Assembly (NCBI GenBank): GCA_015350385.1
Contig: WNKI01000001.1
Span: forward strand, 5,907,603 to 5,971,602
Direction of reading: 5' to 3'
Length of the DNA: 64,000 bases
DNA from: Aculops lycopersici
Taxonomy: Eukaryota > Arthropoda > Arachnida > Trombidiformes > Eriophyidae
The position numbers and the translations under genes are program-made. Of the stretch, positions 30,899-43,500 are shown piece after piece; position 1 is the stretch's first letter; each line of letters starts with the position of its first letter. The notes under the pieces are model-generated. The model had not been told where the DNA came from, made no database searches, and saw only the letters and a list, made by a program, of their open reading frames with translations.

Positions 30899-33219
30899 AT
30901 GTTCCTGAGAAGACGGAAACGACCCGACATTTCGAGGCCTACAGATTTTAGGCATTGCATTAGAACAGAGTTCGATGGCAATGGTAAGTGTAATTTGAAA
31001 CTCGGTTGTTGCACCTGTAACAATAAGTCATGTTTTATCTTCTCTTGTATCATTTATAGAGTCGAATTTTTAACATTTATTCAAACCCTTTTCCCTACGA
31101 CTACGAATTGAATTTATCAACATCAACAGGCGCGATTGTTGGACTTCCACCGCAGTGGGAGGGAATTTTGCAAGCTGAATCAATCAAAGACATCAGACCC
31201 AAGAGCGCAAACTCAAGTTCCTCGCTCAACGTCAAGAGCAACTCATTAAATGGCATCAATAATAACATAAGCAACAATAATAATAACCACACACAGAATC
31301 ACCAATTGTCAAACGGTCACCATAGTGCCATTCTAAATGGCGGAAGCCAAAGCTCAAGCGGAAACCTTGCACCGAATCTCCCACCACCGGCGCAATCAAG
31401 TAGTGGCGTCGGTGGTGTTATCCTCAAGAATGGTAATCAAACTCAGCAGATGCATCAAATGCAATCACAAAGAGAATATGTTAACAACGATCATCTCCAT
31501 CAACAGGGTCACTTTTCACCAATGAATCTTATTCAGCACCAACAACAACAGCAACGACACCAAATGCACCCTAAAGCACCGGTTGGCTATATACCACAAC
31601 AGCAGCATCAACAACAACAGCAACCCGCCATACCAACACCAAGATCCATAATGAACACGAACCCAATGCAACAAGCTTTCAATCCAATGCAGAAGCAATC
31701 TCAGCATTCTGACATGACCATAGGTGCAAAAGCTGTCATCCCACAATATCATCCTCAAATGTCCCAACAGCAGCATCAGAACTTAAATCAACATCAACAA
31801 CAACAAATGGCCAAAGGCCAGACTCAACCCAATATGCCCACGCAGAGATATGTGCCTTATAATGATAACTCGATGTTAGTCGGTGGCTCATCAGTGGTCG
31901 ATGGTGCTGCTGGTTTTTCTTCATCATCGATGAGTTCGCCGAAGCAATTTCAACTTCATCAACAACACCAACAACCCCATCCACATCACAACATTCAAAA
32001 CCAACAACATCAAACATACCCACAACATCACAATGGCAACGGAAGCAGCAACAACAACAGTTATCAGCAGCAAACTTATGTAAATACAAACTCCGTTTAC
32101 ATGAACACAAAGACTCCATCTATGACCATGTCATCGGGAGACAACCAGCAGCATTCATCGACCACCAACCACTCATCTGCTAGTCTCAATAACGAATACA
32201 ATCACCCTCAAGCTCACTCATCTCATCAACAACCGCAAAATCCTTCAAGTGACCTGATTAATGTTCAACCTAACATGACTCTCAACGAGGAGCCCGTGGC
32301 CATTCGCGAGGCGCTTCAGCTTATTGTAGATCGCGGCGATCCAACAACCAAATACCTAAATCCCACTATGATCGGCGAAGGCTCAACAGGTCGTGTCTTC
32401 TTGGCCACCGAACGGGATAGCGGACGCAAGGTAGCCATTAAAAAGATGGATCTAACGAAACAGCAGAGGCGAGAACTACTTGTCAATGAAGCGGCCACAA
32501 TGAAGTACTATACTCACCCTAATATTGTTGAAATGTACAACTCCTACCTAGTCGGCGAGGAACTTTGGCTGGTTTTGGAGTACCTTGAGGGCGGTGCCTT
32601 GACGGATATTGTTACTAACACAAGTATGAACGAACAGCAGATTGCCACGGTTTGCCTTCAATGTTTACAGGCTTTGGCTTACCTACATGCTGAGGGTTTG
32701 ATACACCGAGACATAAAGAGTGACTCCATTCTCTTGGCCAGCGATGGTAGTGTCAAGTTGTCGGATTTTGGCTTCTGTGCACAGGTCTCCGAGTTGGTAC
32801 CAAAGAGAAAGTCGCTTGTCGGTACCCCCTACTGGCTTAGTCCGGAGATTATATCTCGCCAGCCTTATGGACCTGAGGTTGATATTTGGTCTATGGGAAT
32901 CATGATCATGGAGATGGTTGATGGAGAGCCACCATTTTACAACGAGCCCCCAATACAAGCCATGAAGAGAATCCGCGACATGCCACCACCAAAACTACAA
33001 CACCAATCCCGTATCTCACCTTACCTGGACAACTTTCTTTCGAGGATGCTGATTAAAGACCCATCACAACGAGCCACCGCAAGGGAGCTCCTTCAGCACC
33101 CTTTCCTCCAGCAAGCCCAGGCGCCGAGCTCGCTACAACCCCTTCTGGTTAGAGCTTCGACGGCAGCAGCAATGGGCACCTCAACGAACAACAATAATAA
33201 TAACAACAGCAACCATTGA
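30899..33219 (+). CDS. mbt: Group II p21-activated kinase, mushroom bodies tiny / PAK4 type (two exons)
   Basis: Exon 1 is 30899-30983 (start MFLRRRKRPDISRP) and exon 2 is 31130-33219. They join in phase 1 across a 146-bp intron, giving 724 residues. The splice joins the two halves of a Cdc42/Rac-binding CRIB motif: ISRPTDFRHCIRTEFDGNG then AIVGLPPQW. Residues about 45-410 are Gln/Asn/His/Ser-rich. The kinase domain (about 434-690) has GEGSTGRVFLA, VAIKK, HRDIKSDSILL, SDFGFCAQV and the activation loop RKSLVGTPYWLSPEI. Group II PAKs act downstream of Cdc42 on actin and adherens junctions; mbt is needed in fly photoreceptor and neuroblast development. The APE motif reads SPE here. No group I autoinhibitory segment is evident. 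AATAAA lies about 37 nt past the stop. Confidence 0.95.
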
Positions 33220-33406
33220 ACACCATCAGCAACTCACCTTCTAACCTGATGAATCAAATAAAAGCGAGAGACTTGATTTAATTTTACTTCAAGAGCCTTA
33301 AATATAATAAAAACTGTAAGAAGGTTTGAAAGTTGATTCATTTATTTATTCCACTCCATCCCAATCTCTGGACCTCTTGGGAGGCCCCGACGAAAAATGG
33401 CACCTC

Positions 33407-33931
33407 TCAATCTAGAACTAGATGCTGAAATGTTGGACACTTGCTCAATACGAAATTGAAAGACCTTAGGCTCTTCTTTCTCTTCAGCTGCATCATGTAC
33501 TGCCTCTTGACTTGATTATAATGCCGTCGTCTAAGTTGCGACTCGGTAACCCATTGCCCGTGGGGCTTGTCCTCAGTTACAAGTCTAAATCGTATGATTG
33601 TCTCCTCACTATCCGAACTTCTCCTGTCTGATCGGTGTCTAATGATTTTTGTCTTGACTTGTGACATTAAAAACTCTGTTACGGCCATTAATTCAAACAA
33701 ATCGATTGAGCCCAGCTTATTCCAATCTTCGCTAGGCCCCTTATATCCGGCTGATCCAATTGCAGTTACCACACCAGTGACCTTGTGTCTCACGAGCATC
33801 GCTGTCGGGTTTCCTGTATCCAAAACGGGTTCCAGTGGCTCGTCGCCGTTCTCAGCAGGACTATCTTCTACGTCGGTCGAACTCATGCTTGATCGATTGC
33901 TAATTTGGATTGCAAACAAACACTCGATCAA
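33407..33931 (-). CDS. Conserved-looking orphan protein
   Basis: An open frame of 174 codons. Translation may start at the internal Met in SSMSSTDVEDSPAENG (about codon 16), which has an acidic N-terminus typical of nuclear proteins. The central part (VRHKVTGVVTAIGSAGYKGPSEDWNKLGSIDLFE) and the C-terminal basic region (HGQWVTESQLRRRHYNQVKR) look like structured protein sequence with normal composition, which is why I call it. I do not recognise the family. It lies tail-to-tail with mbt, about 190 bp away. Confidence 0.6.
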   Translation of the reverse strand: MIECLFAIQISNRSSMSSTDVEDSPAENGDEPLEPVLDTGNPTAMLVRHKVTGVVTAIGSAGYKGPSEDWNKLGSIDLFELMAVTEFLMSQVKTKIIRHRSDRRSSDSEETIIRFRLVTEDKPHGQWVTESQLRRRHYNQVKRQYMMQLKRKKSLRSFNFVLSKCPTFQHLVLD

Positions 33932-34587
33932 GGAGTTGGATATCGATCATATGGATAAGCTGAGATTTGATGCGTATTAATTAGCCTCCAATGATAAAAA
34001 TCGATGACCGTTACGTATAGGTGTAATTTATGTAGCAGCAAACTATGCAAAGCGAAGCAAAGTCATCCTAGCGGGTTCGTCCTCATTCGTCCACTCCACT
34101 CCCTGTTGCCACTGAAAGAGGATCCGTTACCTCGCTTGTGCACAAATTTGCATATGAAAATTTGCCACCGGTTGCATCTCCTTACGAAATGCGCATTCTA
34201 AAAAAATCAATCTGCTCATCGATGAATGATTCTAATTTGCGAAGTGATCAAATGCGCATTCAAACGCTAATTTTGAATTAGTGCGAGACTGATGGGATTC
34301 TCTTAAAAATCTCAAAACAGGAGAAAACAGTCGTGAAAACAGATGCACAGAATTTTTCCAAGGAATTCTCGTCGAAGAATCGCAAAATAAAATCTACCGA
34401 CTCTATAGAAGACCGACGACGAGTGGTTTTCAAGAAGTAGAGGCAGTTGTTCATAAGTTTATTGAATCATTATGAATTGTTATTTCTTATATTTCTTAGT
34501 TTGAAAACAGTTATTGCTTGGCTCCAAAGGATAACGTCAAATATTTGATTGCTTAAGTAGATGATAGAAATAGATACAACTCTCTTT
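33932..34587. other. Intergenic, upstream of orphan and downstream of UNC79
   Basis: About 650 bp, AT-rich, with no recognisable coding sequence. A TTTATT (minus-strand AATAAA) near 34458 may be the UNC79 poly(A) signal. The rest probably holds the promoter of the orphan gene. Confidence 0.45.
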
Positions 34588-37500
34588 TCAAGTGAAATAG
34601 AAGGGCGCCGCTTGGGATGATTGTATCTCAATATGCGACATCTTGTATTGTACCTTCTCTAGCCAATTGTTGAAGCGCTTGTTGTTTTGATCGAAATCTT
34701 GCTCATTCAAATCGGGCGGCTGCCACTCGGTGCACTTCTGCAACCTAATGGCCAAATTGCCCGACTTGTTACGGCGCTTGTACGAATAAAACACCGAGTT
34801 CCACATTGGCAAGTACCTGATGAGAATGGACGAGTTGCTCTCAATGAGAGACTCGATAAGTTGAAGGAAATGAGTACCAACCATTTCTGACATAACCCTC
34901 GAATGACCCACCAGTCTCAAGACTCCAGGTGTAATCTTGGCCCAAAAGTCGTCTAAAGTTGATTGGCAGAACTGGTATTGTTCCGAGTTTGCCGGATGTT
35001 GGTTGCACATAATTTCGCAATACATGGTCCATAGTTGACACAATAAAAAGGCGTGGAATAAACCGGACATATGAGTTACACTCTCCTTAGATTGCTCCGC
35101 AAATCCAGCCAATATAACTTGCACATGCTCGGCAATGTTGCCATTCTTCTCCAGGGGAATGGGTTGGCAGGTAACGTGTGCAGATGATTGGTGCGACGAG
35201 CCCGTTGCACCTGTTGAATTTGAGTGACCCAAGTGTCGATTTCGCGTTAATGTCGAGTGTTGCAATGAGCCCAAGATAATCCAGGAAAGTTGACGAATGT
35301 GCGAGATGCAATCGATGAACTCGCGTGGTCCTTGTTGAAGTGAAGGCGAACTATATAGGCGAGGCAAATATCTCAAGATCGTCCGATTGTCGCCTCCATT
35401 GTTGAGACTCATCTCAAGCGCTAGATACTGAGAGATAGCCGCCTTAACGTGTCCACCAAACGAATCGCGGTTGATTGACGAAGGTTGGGAGCCAATAAGA
35501 TTGTCATTGATCCTGCTTATCGCGTGAACATCCGTAATAAAATCCAACAGGTCGCTGATGTATTGACGCAAACACTCGCTCACGTTTGTTATGTAAGTTT
35601 CAGTTTGATTCAGTGTCGCTTGGCTTATCTTGAGCCCATCCTCGACTACTTTCGGCGCTAGAGTGCCTCCAACGTCCTGTAGAACGAACAAAAGCAGTTT
35701 CAGTAGATTCTCTTCCAATATAAAGAATCTAAATCTCAAAACTTGTGTCAGTTCGTAGGCTATGGTTCGTTGAATTAGGTACTTGTCACGATCCCGAGTG
35801 TACAAGCGGCAACAATTATGATTGATCTCTAACAAGTGCTCGTAGTTGAAGTGCGAGTTTAAAGCTGTGTAGCTAATAATCTTTGAGTACGGGTCAACGA
35901 TGGTCTTGCATGAGGCCAGGTGAGATATCTTTGTTGTCGAGAGGATGATTCGCATTATGGGTGTCATAATAAGTGAAGAAGAACTTTGAACAGGATTTAG
36001 TTGGCCAGAAAAGTTGACAGCACCACCAAGATTTGTCTCACTTCCGCTTGCAACACGCTGATTGTTAACCTGAATATTGGGCGCATTCGAGTTGTTGCCT
36101 GCATTTGCTACGCCTGGATTGTCGCTAGATTTGTTCAAGACGCCACCTGAACTCATTGAGTCTTTGACTGGAATTACTGTTGTATTGGTTGCAATGGTGG
36201 ATCCACTATATCTGGATAAATTCAATATCAACTTTCTAAGGAAATTTTCCCAATTCAAGATAAAGCTGTTCCATGTAGTTTGCGAGTGAGTTGTTGATTC
36301 TGCAATGACGCACTCAAAATAGGTGGCAACATTCTCCAACATGGTTATTAAAGTTGGAGTTTCCGGTAGATTCTTTTGCTTATTTAGATCCTCGAATAAC
36401 TTGCTCAATGGCGCCAACTGGTTCAAATCAGCAAAGTCCGCCAACGAAGTGGCCATGCTCTTATAAAACTCGTAGCCTGTAAAGTGAGAGGTAAATATTT
36501 GGTGAAAGATATTGTTGTCCATTAAATCATGTAGTGCAACTCGAATGAATTGTCTAGCTACAAACATGGACCCACCAACCATATGAACATTGCTTCCACT
36601 TTGCCAGCTGTCTAGATTTGACGAGTACCTAGCGACTAAGCGCAGAATGTTGGGCAACATATGAGCGGCCATCGATGGTTCGTGGTGTATAAATGTCTCC
36701 AAGATGACCAAACACATGGACAAATCTTTGTCCGAGAATTCTTGCAAAATTGAGTGGCGATTAATTTGCGCAAGTTGCTCATTCAGGAGCGAGGGCGAAG
36801 AGAAACTTGGTTTCATGGCGCTAAATTGTTTAGTTGGCGGCTGATAATCCTTAGCCACAAACTTGTTATTCTTCCCCTTCTTTCCCACCAAGCCAATTGA
36901 AGAGGAGGAGCCAGTGTTGAAATTTGAGGATTTGCCCGAATCTTCGCCACCCAGTAGCTCAGTCGACTTGGCAGACACCTGTTTTGCGTCCATAGTTTGC
37001 TGCTTTCCTCCAACACCAAATCGTTTCTTGTTATTCTTGCCTACAGCCGCCGGCGAGGTCACAGGTGTAAGCTCGTGTTCCGAGTTCTCCTTGTTGATTC
37101 CATGACCCTTGGATCCAAAGATCGCGCTCGCCTTCGATGACATTGAGTGGATATTTGGAATGGGTGACTGCTGACCACTACCTGTTGCTGGGGGAACGGG
37201 TGAAGCTACAACCTTTGTTGATGCTGAGGTTTCCTGTTGCTTCAATCCAGAGACACGTGACCCTGTCGGCTGTTGAACCTTCGCCAATTTTATAGTAACA
37301 TCCTCTTGAGATTTCCTGGTGTTAGTGTTGCTGCTGCTGCTGCCACTACTACTACTACCGCCGCCAACACCACCACTGCCACCGGAAACTGTGCTCAAAG
37401 GTTTCGAGTGTTGCGCACCAGGGGGACCTATGGGCAATAGTCGCTCGGCTGCCGTTGGTTGTTGCTCACCAACAGAGCGAGACTTGTAGCTAGATGGCGA

Positions 37501-40500
37501 ATGGTGACCAATGGGTAGTAATCGCTCATCACCACCTTGACTTATTGCCATCTTTTCTCCCTTAAGTTGCCTGGCCAACTCACGCGGCTCAACAACAACT
37601 TCCGGCTGGAGGGGCTCCATGTTAAGTCTTGTGGATGACGATCCGGCTGAGGTGACTTTATTTCCCCGATCACCACTACTCTTGGCAATGTCTAGTTTCC
37701 GGTAGAACAATTTGCCCTTTACGTTCAAACTATCGCTTGTATCCGCCTTAGTTAGCGATCGCTCTCTGATTAATCTACCGCTAGACTCCGTGGGGTTTGG
37801 TATTGCTGGGGTTGCTTGAGATGCTGGTTTTACTTTTGCTGGTGAGTCTATTGTTGGGGTTGCTGTGATTTCGGCCACCTCAATTTTAGTTGAGTCACTC
37901 TTCGGCTTGGCAAGATCGACAACAATGGCCGCCGGGTAGTCGAGCTTTAGAAGCGCATTATTTTCCTCGGCTCGAGTTAGTGCACCAACAACAAGGGCCT
38001 CGTCGCTTGTCGCATTCCCACCTCCACTTCCGTCCTCGCGGGGCTCGCGGATGTTGACTAGTTTATCAGCTTGATGTTGTTGACTTATTTCCATGGCGCT
38101 ACAATTCAAATGCGACTCTAAAGTGTTGACTACAATCCACATCAACATATTGACATGATCCTTGAGATGAGGTTCTCCAAATTGATACTTGTATAAGAAT
38201 GTCATCACAGACATTAGCCATGATTGACGCACCATTGGATTAAGTAACCAAAGAGAGTAGGTGGGATTTTTCATCGAGTCATAATGGTAGTTATCCGGCG
38301 CCGGACAATAAATTAAAACTGGCAAAAAGGTGTCAGGTAATATGGTGCCGAGCGAGTAGTTGAAGTCTAATACTTTTGGTAGTGATGTTAGAAAGGCATT
38401 GAAAACTGGTAACAATCTCAAGTTTGATGCTGAAATGAGAAAGTTCTTGCGCGCAATAGAGTAGCCCATAAGAATGTTGAGGTGACGCAACACAATCTGG
38501 TGGCTTCTATTTAAAGTTTTTGATGATTGTGGATGTGATGAGTCTGGTTTCGAGAAGAACTGCATCAATAAAAATATCAATGAGTGGTTTGTGTCACGAT
38601 CCTCGTCACAAATTCTATGCACCACACCAAAAACATGATTCTCTTGTGCCATCTCGTTTAGTTTACTTCCGTCGTCGACGAACGAGTTGGGTAGATGCTG
38701 GTGCAACTTGTCAGGTAGCATCATGGGTAATACACTTTGCATTGCCAGATTTGTCATTAATTTGGAATTCTTTCGCTTAACTAGAGATTGGCTTGTGAGG
38801 AAGGCAACGGATTGGTAGCGACTGGAGGTCGACTTGCCATGTTGCATAACACGACGCAAAGGCGACGCAGGACGCCTCTTGGTCGCGACTGATTTTTGAC
38901 TCGCCAAACCGGAGCCGCTGGTACCTTCGCCTAAATTTTGATCAATCAACATCTCATTAGACTTTGGTGGTTGCAATTTCTGTTGTAACCTCAAGGATTC
39001 TTTGTATTCCTGACTCATGTCTTCGTTCGGATTCAAACAGGAAGTACGAAAAGCCTTCTCGTTAAATCTACTCGACAAAGCTCTTGAGTGGTGGACCTCT
39101 AGCAAAGCCTCGCGAGCTCTGATAATCTTCTTCTGGTAGATTTCACTTTTAGTATTGGTATTCTTCAAGTCTTGCATGGTAAAGGATGGTATTTCACCGG
39201 TTTGTTGGAGGTAAATTTGAGCCTCCAGAAAGATGGCGTCGAATCTATTTAGGAAAAAGTCCCATGTGAGGAATCTTCGATCGCGTAGGTGGTTGTAAAG
39301 TTGAAATACACTTCTTAGTATCATTGGCCTATCGATTGTTATGCAATCGAATTGAACCTCCAAGCACCAAAGTAATAGCTTCAGGGAACTAGTCTTCATC
39401 ATTTCTAATGAAACTAAAGCTCGCTGGGCAACTATGGCCTCGATATCATCCAAACACCTGACAACATAGCAAAAAGCGCTTGCTATAGTGGATTGTAATA
39501 TAGTTGAATTCTTAATTGTACTTGGCTCGCAAAAGTAGGCTATAGTTACAACCCTCTCCACAGCCCTGAATCTAGATAGCCACTGATCGCTGTTAAAGTC
39601 TCTCTCAACAAGATCTCGAAATAACCTGACTCCCCAGGGTAGCGTTATGCAATGCAATAGTAGGGGCACACAAGTTCTAGCAATCTCCGAGGATTCCAGC
39701 TGACACAATGACCACAACTTGTTGACCAACATGTTATGCTGGCACCAGCTTATAAATTGAGGTGCTGTCTTCGATGCACGAGATAAAACTTGCGAGTGTA
39801 AACTCATCAGCTTAATCATTTGTAATACCTGAGAAACAATATCGGGTGTCTGGTAGCGATGGAATTGCACGAGCAGATTGTAGGTGAGCTGCAATTCGTT
39901 TGGTAGTGACTCGAGAACCTCAGGCCTAAGTGTTGGGCCACAGTAAGTCGGTGAGAAGGGTGATGTTGGGTCTTGATGAATTTGAAGCTTTTGCCAATTG
40001 GCTGGAGTGTCGAATTCAAACTCGCGATTCTCCTTTGGTGATGGACCCAAGTGATCGAGTCCAATTCGTGAGTAATCCGGCCGCCCATCAAATTCTCCAT
40101 TTGTCGCCTCTTGACTAACCTCACAAATGCTAACCTCAATAACGGGCGAGAAAAACTCAAGCAACGACATGCTCAGCTGATGAAACATGCTAATTATTTC
40201 ACAAAAGACACAAGTTTCGAAGGAATCCTCTGTTTCGAAACCCTGCGCACAGTGCCCATAGGAATGCACATTGGGCATTGTCTTCTCTCCACCCCGATCA
40301 ACTGAATCCTGTCGACTTCCCGAATCTGATCTCACCTTTGAGCCAACGGTGAGACCCGATGAAGAGGTAGCAGATGGACCCGTTCGACCGCTTGAAGCTC
40401 CACCGCCGAAGGTCGGCGATGAGCTTGAGTTAGGTAGACTGTCGCAACAAGTGTGCCTGCCAATCCAAGGTGTTTGTATGATTGCATTCAATAACTCAAT

Positions 40501-43500
40501 TGCCTGCTGTGGCTCCTTACCATCCAAACCCCGATGCGAGCTAATCTCTTGAAGTTCAAGTTGTTTCAGAAGTATATCCATCATTAGAATGTAGCACAAC
40601 ATGTTGTTGTCTATACTGCTAGTGAGACTCTCCTCTGTTGAACTCAAATTTAACTTCAACTTCGGCCTTCCAGCGTGTGATCTGTGATTTCCAGCTTTGG
40701 CCGCCACCGCTTCCTCCGCTCCCTTCTTCGATCGTTGGCTTGCCATAACGGAGCTAGCAATCGATTTTAAGGGTTGCGAGTGAGAACCAGAAGTCACCGC
40801 CATTCCGAGGTTAGATTGGGGTGTATGCAAACCGGATGCCGAGACACTGGCCGACATATTTGCTTGCCGACCTGCTTGGAGTTGGTCCAGGTGAGTGTGA
40901 GTCGATGATTGGCTAATGTTAGTGTCTTCACCGGAATGCTGGGCGTCCAAAATGGAAGCCTGCTGCAGGAGTTTTGCCGAGAAAGCAGCTCTAGCTTGAG
41001 CCTGACGTTGCTGTTGAATAGATTTCCTGATACTTCCCGATTGCGAGTCGTAGTTTTCCTTTGAGTCTGGCAACATTACGTCATCCTCGGCGCCACTAAT
41101 TGAAAGAGCTCGACCTGGCGAGCTACCATTTGATGAGTCATGACTGATTATGGACCCATTCGACGGCGATTGTGTCATTAATTTTTGCTTCGAGTCACTT
41201 GGATACTGATCATTGGCCATCTTGTCCATATCGTTAAGTCTCTCGTTCATTTTGAGCTGATTGAGCTCATTTTCTCTAATCAATGCCAATGTTTTAACCC
41301 CGGACTTCATCATTTGGAACAGGAAGTCAATCGGTATTGGAATCTCAAGCATCGTGATAATTTGTAACCAGTACAAAGTTTGCTCTTGATTTGTGTTGTT
41401 AGTATCCTCAAATCGAGAGCTTATGAAATGGTACATTTGCTTTGTCTCGAAACCCAGGGGACTTAGTTCGGGATCAAACACTTTAGATAATAGAATCTTA
41501 AGTTCGTTCAACTCGTTCTCGGGTACCTCATGTCGGAAACACTCCATCCAGTAGGGCATAATCTCGTCCCAGACATCGTCTGTTATGATGTCATAGGGTA
41601 CCAGGCATAACAATCTCTTGAATCCCTCTTTGATTTGATGAGCTGCATCGGGCCAAACTTCCCAATGGCCGCCAATCTTGGAGCAATCAATTGGATGGGG
41701 TAGGAGGCAAGAGATGAATACATCGAGACGCTGATTTTTTACACTCATGATCCAACCTTTGATGCATTCACCCTTGAGCTTCTCCAAAGCACTTCCGGCT
41801 TGGTCGTCAGGTAAACAGGCGGTGAAGTGGAACCATTGGAATAGCATACCCAACAGGCGGCCCAATAGTTCATTACTCAAAGCTTCGACACTCTTGCATA
41901 AACCAGTCATAAGCCAAATACCATATTGACTAATGAGTTGTTTCTCCTCAGTCGCTATGTTTGGATCCTTGTTGTCTGTATTGAATTGTGAAGTTGGTCC
42001 CATTAGAGACCTAAGGTATCGCTCACTATCCTTCGATGGTCTATCCACCGGGGCCGCCTCTTTCAATAGACTTATGATGGCCTCAACAAAATTATTAATG
42101 CTCTCCTTATTGTCCATGATGTTTAACCTGATTGATGAGTGACGAATGTGATTTTGCGCCTCAAAGGCCTCATGAATCTCAATAAAACAATCTCGGCAGT
42201 ACCTGATGGGACGCATACTGTTATAATTTCCACAACAGACTATATCAAAGCAAGTTCCGATCGCGGATTTATCCGATTTTGATCGGCAATCCTTCTTGTT
42301 CTCGCATAGTTTGGATATCTTCTCCAATGGTAAGAGTAAATCAATGAACTTGTTTCCATAATCGTCGATTGCTTGAACTGAACTTCGTCCACCACTGCTT
42401 CCGATCCCACCTTCTCCAATGGTCATGCTATCATCGGTGCCTCCTATATAACCTGACACCAACTGTTGACCCAATATGGAATGAAAACAATCCATACATA
42501 CCAACATGGGAGGAGGTAGACCACTCAGCTCGATACTAATCTTGAAATCTAAGCACATCTTTAGAGCTCCATCGTCTTCTAGCGTTGTAAAGTTGCAATT
42601 CTTATTTTGGCACTTGGTTGGCTGCCATGGAACATGTTTAAGTTTGTTCGTTTGACTGTTATTCTTTCTATCTTGTTGATTTGGACAAATATCTGGCCAG
42701 TATCTAAATAGAATCTCAACGGCGGGGCATCTAGCCCTCGTTGTTCCATAGGCTATAACAAATAATAGATCCTCGAAAACATTGCTCTTTAGTTTCATTA
42801 GGCATTCAACTAGCTGGGAATGGTACATTGGTTCAGTGATATAATGAAATGCAATCATCAATATACTAGTTACACTTAACATTGCATACTCTTCACCCTC
42901 ATCGATTAAAATATCGCCAATATCATCACCTATTTCACCAGAATCGTTAGCATCTCGCACCACATCCTGAGGATCCTCGTCTATCATAACTATACCCTGA
43001 TCCTCACCCAGGGAATCCATATATGTTGTTTTGTCTTGGTTAGTTGATTCCTCTATGCGAACGACACAATGTGGAGGTTTCTTGGTTGGTCCCTTAGGTT
43101 GTTGCTGCTGCTGCTTCTGTGAGTTTGTAATATTTGTTGGTATATTTATTTGTTGCATTCGCTGTCTAGATAATCTCTCTCGTTGAAGTTTGGCACGACG
43201 TATCATGGAAGCAGTATGTTTCTGTTGTTGATCAATTGTTAATGGAAGTAGATTAAAGCACAGGGTATCTAGAATGTCTTTGTGCAAATTTGGCGGAAGT
43301 GACATGAATAAAGTTGTTACTAGATAGGGCATAGTCTCCATATCTGTTTGATCCAAAAATGGGGCCAAACATTTGAGGAGCATCAATAAATTGGCACCTA
43401 GTTGATCCAATCCAGTTGATTGTAGCGGAATGAGCGGTAATACATCAACTAAATGGTTCAGTGACTTATAAAGGCCACTATAATCGAAATTTGGCAATGT

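Noticed and set aside
31108..31129. mbt starting at the ATG at 31108
   Set aside because: This ATG lies in the intron just before the acceptor. The true start at 30899 supplies the first half of the CRIB motif and the splice is in phase.
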